From assembly GCA_916610825.1 (NCBI GenBank), contig OU744446.1:18569131-18633130 (forward strand): a stretch of 64,000 nt of DNA, in the 5' to 3' direction. This document shows positions 11,621-62,813 of this stretch, piece by piece; positions within the stretch are counted from its first letter, which is position 1; each line of letters begins with the position of its first letter. The DNA comes from Haliclystus octoradiatus (Eukaryota > Cnidaria > Staurozoa > Stauromedusae > Haliclystidae). A model generated the notes under the pieces. The model was not told the DNA's origin. It saw nothing but the letters and a program-made list of their open reading frames with translations, and did no database searches. The translations under genes were made by a program, and so were the position numbers.

Positions 11621-12314
11621 TATGATGGGGTGCTCGCACTCCTAGATAGACCACGCTAAACGATATGGGCGGACTGTACTAAACCCAAAGCGTCAGGTTT
11701 CTCTAGTGTGCCTTCAACTATGACAATAGCAATAATCAACGAGCTAAGATGATTCAAGTCTTCAACTTGAATATAGCCAAAATGTGTTCCCGTAAAATGT
11801 AACTTATAATCAGAACGAACTCACCCAGTTCAACTTTACTAACGAAGTCAATATAATAGTATATTACTCCGGGAGCCAAGACAAGACGCAACCAAGACAA
11901 CCAAATTATATGTCCAATACTTGTATTCTAACAATAACCAAAATCTTAATAATAATAATACAGTTTATAATTCTTCTTGTTGTTGACTTCTTCATGCTCT
12001 TGTTAACTTCAACTCTAACTAAAACTTACAAATGACACTGTATTTATACTAATTTCTATTTACGTAAATGCCAAAGTCCAAATAATACTAATACAATAAA
12101 TGGATTAAGAAAGGAACAATTTTTACATAATACGGAATAAACATATCAATTATAAGCTATTATTAAACTAACAAACAGGAACATTTCTAGTTAACGACAA
12201 TTTTGTTCCGCTCTATAACTATCTGGTAAGTGACGCATATATCTGAGTTGACGTATGACGTCAACGTGTTAGGTTTTGACATATGATCAATTCAAACGCG
12301 TTCTGTCATCAACA
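11621..12314 (-). repeat. BEL element 1, 5' LTR
   Basis: The 694-bp partner of 6009-6702. Its terminal plus-strand TG has mutated to TA (11621-11622). AATAC follows it at 12315-12319. Confidence 0.94.
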
Positions 12315-12319
12315 AATAC

Positions 12320-12736
12320 CATATTGTAATTTCAATCGGAAACGAGCAGGATTAACTTTGAATGGCAATTAAATAAGTACTCATGTGATGCATAATTTTC
12401 CCGCCAAATCAAATTCAACCAATGGATATTAAATAGCTGCTAAAAGAATGATTACCAATAGGTAATTTTAATCGGAAACGAGCATGTTTAACTTTGAATG
12501 GCAATTGAATAAATTTTCATGTGACAGAAAATTAATTAGCTGCTAAACAATTCCTTTAGTCGCCGTTTTTGATTTTAAAGTTGCGAATTATATTATCTGC
12601 TGTAGATGGCTTTATTGTCTGCGGAAATAAATTGTTTAGTCGCTGTCAATGAAGCATTCTGTCGCTAACCAAGAATAAATTGTCGCTTCATTTAGCCATT
12701 TTGTCGTTCTAAACTTAGTCGCTGTTCATCAATCAA
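12320..12736. repeat. Right arm of foldback element, with tandem sub-repeats
   Basis: A unit of about 130 bp with TCGGAAACGAGCA and TAACTTTGAATGGCAATT occurs twice (about 12335-12440 and 12465-12560). It is followed by degenerate TTGTCGC or TAGTCGC sub-repeats that run to the outer end, inverted relative to those at 1005-1187. Confidence 0.6.
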
Positions 12737-12759
12737 TTTGTCGCGGCTTTAATTTTATC

Positions 12760-13080
12760 CGATTTCAAATGGATGTGACGGGAATGTATTGCAAGTTAAT
12801 TTACAAAAGACAAATATTATGAAATTTCACAGAGGTGGTCGTTTGTGCAGAAATGATCCATTTAATAAACGTATGAAAGTATCGTGCAGTTTCCAAGGTA
12901 ACATACATTGGTGTTACTTTGCAAACCTCTCTAACTATCAGCGAACATATTACAAGAAATAAACATTAATTTTCAATTTGCAATTGCTCTGATAAGTCAT
13001 TTACAACGTATTTTCAATCAAATCTGCTATTCAAATATTCGAAATGAAACTTTCATCGATTGCTACATACTATCTAATTT
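12760..13080 (+). pseudogene. Decayed LINE reverse transcriptase, 3' part
   Basis: A plus-strand frame gives LQVNLQKTNIMKFHRGGRL near 12790-12850, followed in other frames by IGVT and TISEHITRN (about 12910-12960). These are the post-catalytic and thumb segments that follow the FADD box in LINE polymerases. They continue the LINE remnant that stops near 996, so the LINE was cut open by the element now occupying 997-12752. Stops and frame changes abound. Confidence 0.7.
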
Positions 13081-14307
13081 ATTATTGTTAAAATGAAATC
13101 TCTGTATTTGAAACGGGTATGGCGTATCCAGTCTATTGTCTAATACGCTAGTTCCTTATTTGCTGATACAACGTATTCTCATTTATTTGTTATTTGAAAA
13201 CACGTTTAATTTAAATCAAGAACTAGTTTCAAATATCTCAAAAACGAGAATAGATAAATTAAAAATATATTGGAAAGCTCCAATTGAATGCAATTATATA
13301 ACCCAATTGCAATCAGCGATTTCCAGAATTTTCACGACATTGAATGAAATTTTTTAAATGCTGGAAAATGTTGGCTTCATTTGGCTACTCAAATCATAGC
13401 TCAAATCCAGCATTTTGACAGCTTTAATTTTCAAATATCGAGTTTTCAGAATAAAAAACGTCTCACACTCCCATTAGTCAAAAATATCGAATGATTATTG
13501 TTCAATAGTTTGGCGCGAAAATATCTGCATGTTTTGTCATTCTGATTCATGATTTCATATAAAGTTGAGAGATGCAAACAATAAAGTGTTGTTGTCCTGT
13601 AATGAAGAAAATATTTAGGATTCAGCAGAGAGGTCCACATGAGAGTGATTTTCAAAGAGTAATGAAGGTAAAATTAAATTTGCAAGAAGCAGACCAAAAA
13701 AGTAGAAACCAGGCGCGAATCCAGGAATTATTTTATTGGGATCAAAATTAATTACGTCACTTGCCATGCCCATTTTCGAGCACGCCCATTTTGTAAACCA
13801 AAGAAAGATTGAGCAAGAAAAAACGAGTCAATCAAAGAATCTCATAATGATAAACATAAGATTACAAATAAATGCTAAATTGGAATGGTTATTTTGAGTA
13901 TAAATATATGTAATTATATCGAGCTTCACTCATCAAGGACTAGTCTTCAATCTCCACTTTACAATTCAGGGCAATCTGCAATATTGAAAAATTACAACCC
14001 ACAATTAAGGAATATTAAATAAACTTAGGCCTACTATGAATATGTACATTTGAAGGGGTTTAGTATCATATCCCACAGATTGATGAATTTATATTGATTA
14101 AAAAATGCTCAACATTATTGGAAGTCCTTCGTCCTGTTATTGGAAGTGAGTGACTTCTTTGTCAAGAAATCCACAAGGCTAAATTCATTGTCTATTCCAG
14201 GGACGACTTTGTAAGGTAAAAAAACCATAATAAATTTTTGAAAGTATTCAAAATCCAAAAACGTGAAATTCAACATCAGCCAACAACATCCTAAAAGGTG
14301 AGGGTGG
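13081..14307. other. No recognisable gene
   Basis: An AT-rich stretch with only short reading frames. A weak LVPYLL string at about 13145 may be the tail of the LINE above. I see no other supported feature. Confidence 0.4.
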
Positions 14308-14423
14308 CCAAATGACTTTTTTTTCGCCAACATTCATAGGATTTTGTTGAATTCAAAGGGGACGTCAACATCTGTTCCTGCGTGCCCCATTGTGAATGTT
14401 GGCGAAATAAAAAGTCATTTGGG
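14308..14423. repeat. Hairpin-forming inverted repeat
   Basis: The left arm at 14308-14338 (CCAAATGACTTTTTTTTCGC and on) is complementary, with a few mismatches, to the right arm at 14393-14423 (TGAATGTTGGCGAAATAAAA and on). The spacer is about 54 bp. It could be a small MITE; no target duplication was identified. Confidence 0.6.
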
Positions 14424-15350
14424 CTACGGCTAAATTACGTTTTTTCGTAGCCCAACACACGCCAACTCTTGCCTCCTCCAGGCTCTAAGTTCTCTACCAG
14501 TTTGTACAATTTGCAATATAATCAAAATAATGCTTGCGTATATTTCTGCACTTGAATCTATCTGCCTTCTAAATACATCTTTCAAAAATATCTCGTTGTT
14601 GATTAATGAGAATCAATTCGTAATAATTCGAGGAAAGCCTTGATAATATAAATAATATCTTCCTTCATTGCCATTGCAATAAACATATGGTTTGTGGAGT
14701 TGCTTTAATTTGTTCTGATGCTTCCACGCTGGTAGTCACAAGAGAACAAGACCGTTAAATATAACTACAGAACAATCTGGAAGCGCCTACTACATGTGAA
14801 GCTACTTTGAATTTATCCAATCAGATATCAAGTAGTGCAATTTCTGCGAACAGTCGCAACATTTTAAGAGACATACTTTGGAAATTATAAAGCCCGTTTT
14901 CCACTGCACAAGAAATATCGCTGTCGCTCGAAACAACATTACTGAGATTGCGCATGCGGAGTAGTAGTCTTATGAGGTCAAAATGTCCCCGAGAGAAAAA
15001 ATGTAGTTCGAAAAATTTTAAACTTTTCTGATGTCGCCACAGCGCAAAATGTCGCAAGCCATCAAATAGCTAGTTATTTTGAGATGATTCGAAATGAGAC
15101 TAGAATGTCCAGACTTGTGTCGCAAAATTAAAATTGAACATTTCGCCCTTTTCAAAATATTCAAACTTTCACATTTATTTCATTTGATTTTGTACTTTGT
15201 AAAGTCATTTTTTGTGATCAATGTGAGCCTGAGCACTTGGAAGAACATTAAATGATTTGCAGACATACTCAAACAGATTTTGAACAGTTGAGAATTTTTA
15301 ATAAAAAGTTGAAACCCGTGATCAATAATTAGTTAGTAAGTAATGTAAAC
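14424..15350. other. No recognisable gene
   Basis: AT-rich sequence with short frames only. Nothing supported. Confidence 0.4.
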
Positions 15351-15458
15351 GGTGTCGCCCTACCGAAGGCACCCGTACCACTGGGGGATTTGAACCACAG
15401 TCGATCAGATATGATCCGGTCTGAAGTCGGTTGCTCTGCCATCTAAGCTAATCCTCCC
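15351..15458 (-). mobile_element. tRNA-derived SINE, internally deleted
   Basis: On the minus strand the sequence begins with a tRNA-like head holding an A box (TTAGCTTAGATGGCAGAG) and a B box (GGTTCAAATCC), then jumps to the family tail (GTGCCTTCGGTAGGGCGACA). The body of about 240 bp seen in the copies at 23472 and 59127 is missing. Confidence 0.8.
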
Positions 15459-17450
15459 ATCAATGACCAACAAGTGAAATTTATCCAAGTATTCCTTTCA
15501 CACTGTTTTCGCACAGCCCAATAAACATAAGTAATCTTCTTATAACAAAGATTCTCATTTGTGTGGAAATCACTGATGTTTTTCGATCGACATTCTTTGC
15601 GCGACATTTTTGGTGCAGTTGAAAACCGGCTTAACCCTGACATACAGCAGGCAAAATTTTCCTCAAATTTTGTATCTCAAAACTACCATGTGGGGGTGTC
15701 AATTGTTGTTTTTCAGCCAACTCGCCAATCGTTGACTCTAATGAACAAAAGAAGCAGAATGGGCGGTCAAAATAGCTCCCGGATGAGAATGTCAGTCCTG
15801 TTCTTCTCCTTGGCAACGAGTATGTCAATTGTTTAAAAAATCAGAAGCAGAAACAGTAAACGGAATGATTAACAACATATTTCCTACGCCATCGCAAAAC
15901 TGTACATGACGCTGGTGTGTATCTTTTCTACTGCCGCGCATCATACCGCAGCACCGCTTGACTTACATCAGTATATTACGTAATCTAATAGAGCTGCTAA
16001 GGGAATCATAACGCTGAATCATAACGAAATCATAATGATTGAATTCAATACGATTACGATCATTACAACCGTCATAATAATTCATTACAAAATAAATACG
16101 AAAATTAGTAATTGAAAATCTATAGTTAATTAATTTTTTGTTAATTAATTGAACAGAAGATAGAAAGGAAAGATAATTTTGATAAAATATAAAAATGAAT
16201 TTATTATTAACAAGAGAACGATGACGTAGCTATTTAATGACGTCATCTTAAAATTTCACCAAAAAATTTAGGGGTGTCATTTGCCATACTTGCACCCGTC
16301 TTTATCCGCGCTTATCTATAATCGAAACGATGTTATGAAAATGCTTGCAAGTACTACTGGCATTTACTTCATTTGGCCACCCCGTCCTGCACTTTTCCAG
16401 CGTTGACAGCATTTGGTCAGCACCAGCGATCGATGGTTTGATAGTTCTGGCAAAATGCTGGCTGGTTGAGGGGTAAGGATTTTCAGAAAATTGAATGAAA
16501 ATTTCATTAAATACTGGGAAAACATTGGTTTATATTATTTTTCATTTAGCTGATCAAAATATAAAACATTTTGATCAAGTTTGATCAAAATGAGAAATGA
16601 GAAATGAGAAGAAAGTTATGCTGCCAGCTCCATTGATCGGAATGGAAGAGTCCTAGCTCCTAGCCAAGGTCAACTCAGCCTTAGTTGATCCAGCCATCAA
16701 TAAGTACATATTATACGAACTGAATGGTTCATTCGCATGATAGTGACTTCCAGTTTCACCGCATACTATTCAATCTTCGATCAATGTGATAGCCTCTTGA
16801 AATCAATTTCTTTGTATGATTTAGTTATATACTCATGGTAGCGTCAACATAGGTATGTTTGTATGTTGGTTCGAGGATCATTGTAGAGATAGTATAGGAT
16901 GAACAATATAGGTGATGCCGTACAAAGTATTACGTTATCTATTTATTTCGTTATTTATTTATTATACCAAAATGCATGAATGATTTGTATGGATTTAATG
17001 ACATCATCTGAAAGACGATTACAATATATGAACTAATTAATTCTTAATTAGGAGTGCCATAAAATACGTGTGGATTTAGAAAAGTACGATTTACTTCATT
17101 CGAGATATTGAGGATAATTTAATAAAAACATAAAGCTTTTCAATTTGTTAGAAAGATTTTTTCATAAACCTGACATTTGAATTGTATTAATTTCAAATCT
17201 GAATAGTGTTTTCATTGATAATTCAAGGAGAACCCGATTTTATCGTGTTAGCCAATATGTATTCTAGCTTCTAAGCTGAATTGATTAGCATAAACTATGC
17301 TACAGCTACAAAATAGAGCTTTCCTAATGATGTATAGGTTATGCCAAATGCTATTAATTTAGCCAAAGAAATATTGGAGCTTAATTTATTTCATATATAG
17401 CTTTGTAAGAGGAAGAGAAGAAGGATAAAGAACAATCTCGTAACGATTTT
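15459..17450. other. No recognisable gene; SINE scrap near 16660-16705
   Basis: The only item recognised is AAGGTCAACTCAGCCTT near 16664-16680, a piece of the SINE body. Short frames at 15443-15836 match nothing I know. Confidence 0.35.
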
Positions 17451-17454
17451 ACTC

Positions 17455-17619
17455 ATGTATATAAATCTACTATCTGAGCAATTAATCTAACTATACCCCT
17501 AATTAAATTATTTGATTATTTAAGCAAGCTACGTTAGCTTCATATAGCTGAAACTAATGCGTTGAAAGGTTAGAGCGTTTCTGCATGCTGGTCGAAGAAG
17601 ATACGCGCAAAACGTCGAG
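17455..17619 (+). promoter_or_regulatory. Possible promoter and 5' UTR exon of the multi-lectin gene
   Basis: A TATA-like string (TGTATATAAATC) lies at 17455-17466. A good splice donor, GAG|GTAAGA, lies at 17619/17620. The first coding exon at 18401 begins directly after an acceptor (CTATTCTAG) with the ATG as its first codon, so an upstream non-coding exon is expected. This stretch is a candidate only; RNA evidence is lacking. Confidence 0.25.
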
Positions 17620-18400
17620 GTAAGAACAGTCACTTGTCAATCGTCATTTATTGTTATATATTATAATCTCTTATGGCTAAAAGTTATGTTACTATAACAA
17701 GTAGTATAAATGGAAAGCTGGAATAGATGCATTGTTTTACGAAGGCATTTTGAATTAAATTTTGTGTTTTGGTCCCAGATATTCATAGGTTTTGTTTGTT
17801 TGTGATGGAAACATCAATTATGATCTCATCCGCGACCAATCAGTTATAAGTTCAGATGTTTAATTGTCATATTTCCAATAAAAAATTAATATAATGATCC
17901 CAATGGCAGTATGCTACATACACAAGTGATCTAGGATGTAAACTCGCCAATGGTTTAATAAGCCTTGACATTATCCATGCCTTATCTGAGCATTAAATGC
18001 GTAGTGAGGATGATTGTAATCTTCTTAGCGGTAAGGAGGATTGTAATATCAGGGGATGTTGCGTATGTATCAAATGGGTCTGTAATGTTGTGTCTGGAAT
18101 CAGTATCGAGGATTTTTCATAAATGATATTAGCAAACAAATCTCATTCTAGCTAGTTTTATCTAAATTGCTATAACTAAGGGGCAAAGCTATTTCCGATT
18201 CTAAACGCTAGGCAGCTCACATTTTAAAATCATATTATCGATTAAAAAATAAGATGTGTTAAAGCTATACTCAGCATTCGTTACATTTCAAGACCTTCAA
18301 TGTAAATCCTCTGAAAGTATACTTGCTTGGCTGTTCTTCATTTCGACTACAAGGTTTATCATTTGTTGCTAATAAATAATACATTTTTATTCTATTCTAG
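17620..18400. other. Putative first intron, no other feature
   Basis: Sequence between the candidate 5' UTR donor and the first coding exon. I see nothing coding or repeated here. Confidence 0.3.
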
Positions 18401-60349
<41,949 letters not shown>

Positions 60350-60845
60350 GTAAGCTCGATTGGGTGTGTAGTCTTGTTCTCCTGATCGATGATTTGCTTT
60401 CTGAAATACAGTAATTATTTCTGCGAGTATACATTCCGTAATAGTTTTGAACATCAATCCAGAACATTATGCCGTTCAAGTTGGGCTCTTTGATCGAGAT
60501 TTAACAGATTGACTTTCTTATTCAAAGTTTTCCAAGTAATATTTACAAACCTGTGTGAAGACATTCTGAGTTCTGTATCGAACGTACATAATTTGTGAAC
60601 AACAATACTTTGCATTGAGATTTTTCTTAGGAACTCTTTCCTATTAGATGTCGAAGACTCGTTCCAAGCATAAAACATACAAACCTAACAAACCTAACCT
60701 AATTTCCACGCATCCCCTGGGCATTTTCTTCGACTGATTCCATATGAAAAAAACAATTTCGACTACAAAACACATTTCTTTACCCTACGTCTTCAGATTC
60801 TTGAACCGTTTGCCCATTAAAATTGCTTAATCTTCTAATACTGCA
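60350..60845. other. Intron after exon 24, no recognised feature
   Basis: No supported feature. Confidence 0.4.
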
Positions 60846-60854
60846 CATTCATTT

Positions 60855-60895
60855 CTGTGACTTTAAGTTTCACGCTTTGTGCGATCATCAGACAG
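60855..60895 (-). ncRNA. Hammerhead ribozyme motif, left arm
   Basis: The minus strand has stem I CTGT/ACAG, core CTGATGA, a 3-bp GC stem II (CGC/GCG) with loop ACAAA, core GAAA, a minimal stem III loop (CTTAAAG), and the cleavage triplet GTC. A U-U pair sits where stem II normally begins with G-C. The layout matches the minimal type I hammerheads known from Penelope-like elements. Confidence 0.65.
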
Positions 60896-60926
60896 TATTA
60901 AAATTTTAATCATTAAGATTATAATA

Positions 60927-60967
60927 CTATCTGATGATCGCATAAAGCGTGAAACTTAAAGTCACAG
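60927..60967 (+). ncRNA. Hammerhead ribozyme motif, right arm (weaker stem I)
   Basis: The plus-strand counterpart has CTGATGA, stem II CGC/GCG, GAAA, CTTAAAG and GTC. Stem I is CTAT/ACAG with one mismatch. Confidence 0.55.
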
Positions 60968-60976
60968 AAATGAATG

Positions 60977-62560
60977 TGTAGTCTTTGACTCCATTTTATT
61001 ATTAGTATTTACGCTCTGTCAATCACTGACATTGAGCACTATTATCTGCTGATAGACAACTACATGTCATTATTATTATTATTAATCCTCTAATGTAAAT
61101 CCACTTGAATCCCTTTTATCAAATGAATATCTCTCACGATTCTTTAAATCTTATCACAAATAGCCCTGTTGTGTGTGTATTTATATGTGTAAGTGTATAA
61201 GTTTACATCATAACTCAACCAAATATCGCTCAATTTTTAGTTCAATATCTTAAACTATTCGTCTTCTTCCGGTAATCATTTTCCACCTGATATTTGCATC
61301 AATCATTACTCAATCAAATAGAACGAAGCGAAAATCGTACTCTCCGCGAGAGCTTCTTCGTTTCAACTTTGTTTGTTGAACGCGGGGAGAGTCCCTGAGG
61401 AGGGAATCCTCACAATCATATTTCATAACAAAGGTTGAATATTTGTGATTGAACAACAGAGGTCAAGCTTACGCAGCAATAAATCTTGGTTTCTACTTTA
61501 CTAAAGTAATCCTATCACAAATTGCCTCCAACTCAAAGCGATGCTAATGTTCTATGCTCTCACTAGCAAAGAACTTGAAAGAAATCGCGATGATATAACT
61601 TTTAATTTGTGTCAATTCAAGACTTCACAACTTTTTAAACATAAGGTCATTGGCATGACTGTGGAGACGGGAATTACTTCCTGCCTGTAAACTACACATT
61701 AACTACAGGTGAAAATGTCGTCGATTTCAAATGTTGTATTGTAATAATGTAAATATGTGAATATAAAATAATTTAAATGTATAAATATAATATAAATTAT
61801 TTGATTTGTTTTGATTTCTATTGAAACATGTGGAGCTCCAAAACATGTTTTCTCAAAATAAAAAAATATTTTATTTCAGTTATTCTTCGATAATTTTTTT
61901 CGTATCAATCATATCACAAACCAATTATTTACGTTGTACCGAGACTACAGACAGACTTTTCACAAGTAACGTGGAAAATAATTCCTCCGGCCTGTTTTAC
62001 ATCGCAGCCGAAATCGAATGAAAGTCAGAAACGAAATGTAGCGTATAAAGAAGCATTGTCGTAATTATTTGTAAATAATAATAATTTGTAAATAAATAAA
62101 TTATATGTACATAGCAACTCTTTTCAGAGTTTATGAAAGCGTTACGACATAAATGTTGCACATTTTGAAAATGGGCAATTTTTTAACAAGTTAGCTGTCA
62201 TTTGTTGAATGTTTTGGTTAGAATATTATGTTGTTATTTGATTGTTTTAAAAGTTTGAATACATTTGATTGGATTGCATCACTCACATTCAAAACCGCGC
62301 TGATATGCCTCGCTTTCTAAATACATAATAATATTTCAAGTTCTAGGTTATATCATAGAGAGACTTTTTAGGCTTAGGCGTGAAACACGTCACTTGTCTG
62401 TGTAAATAAGCATTAACAAATGGCTTTATTTAAGCGCTACATATTTTTCAACTAGTGCCTACCTTTTATACATAGATGTATCTATATATATATAATGCAT
62501 TGTAAATTGTTTTACTGATTGAACATAGGGCTCAATGCTATACAGCAGAGCTTTAAATAA
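60977..62560. other. No recognised gene
   Basis: AT-rich. A 66-codon frame at 61821-62021 matches nothing known to me. Confidence 0.4.
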
Positions 62561-62569
62561 TATATAAAA

Positions 62570-62689
62570 TATGAATTCAAAAATCAGACAATCATGTTTG
62601 CTACTTAAAGTTTCAAAAAATTCTTATGATCGCCTTGGCGTGAAACTTTGAGTAGCAAAGGTGATTGTCTGATTTTTGACTTCATATTT
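62570..62689. repeat. Palindrome, second Penelope-like end pair
   Basis: AATCAGACAATCA and TTTGCTACTTAAAGTTTCA at 62582-62615 are complementary to 62640-62675. A decayed hammerhead-like segment (CTTATGA, stem CGCC/GGCG, GAAAC, GTA) lies at 62623-62655 on the plus strand. A TA run follows at about 62689-62712. Confidence 0.75.
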
Positions 62690-62742
62690 TATATATATAT
62701 ATATATATATATAAGTAGTAAATCAAAGATCACGAGTTTATT

Positions 62743-62782
62743 CCGTTACTCTGAGTTTCGCGTAAAGACGCTCTTCAGACGG
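62743..62782 (-). ncRNA. Hammerhead ribozyme motif, canonical core
   Basis: In 40 nt of the minus strand: stem I CCGT/ACGG, core CTGAAGA (the seventh core base is free), stem II GCGT/ACGC with loop CTTT, core GAAA, stem III CTC/GAG or shorter, and the cleavage triplet GTA. All invariant core bases are present. It lies about 180 nt beyond the inverted coding end of a Penelope-like element, where such ribozymes are known to sit. Confidence 0.8.
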
Positions 62783-62813
62783 TTTTATTAAATGAAAAAT
62801 CATTACGGTGTGC

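Larger units (their letters stand above)
6009..12314 (-). mobile_element. BEL/Pao LTR retrotransposon, young, with RT-core deletion
   Basis: The 6306-bp element is bounded by 694-bp LTRs and by the 5-bp duplication AATAC (6004-6008 and 12315-12319). The LTRs differ at only about three positions by eye (near 6010, 6303 and 6442 on the left copy), so insertion was recent. One minus-strand frame of 1601 codons fills most of the interior. In element orientation TGGTCCTAGTC follows the 5' LTR closely and could be the primer site; a G-rich tract (CGGGGGGACTA) precedes the 3' LTR at about 6703-6713. The polymerase lacks its catalytic core, so this is probably a non-autonomous copy. Confidence 0.95.
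997..12752. mobile_element. Foldback-type element, split by two LTR retrotransposons
   Basis: The sequence at 997-1012 is the exact reverse complement of 12737-12752 (TTTGTCGCGGCTTTAA). Behind each end lie degenerate short sub-repeats built on GCGACAAATT or GCAGCAAATTGAT (1005-1187 and 5448-5600 on the left; their complement at 12540-12740 on the right). About 120 bp at 12325-12440 is also repeated directly at 12455-12560. Removing the Gypsy and BEL insertions with their duplications leaves about 1.2 kb, a plausible non-autonomous foldback DNA transposon. It sits inside LINE coding sequence. No transposase is visible and I found no clear target duplication, so the exact ends are uncertain. 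Confidence 0.55.
60846..60976. repeat. Palindrome of two Penelope-like terminal segments
   Basis: About 54 bp at 60846-60899 are complementary to 60922-60976 with few mismatches; the spacer is about 22 bp. Each arm carries a hammerhead-like motif (listed separately). Confidence 0.88.
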
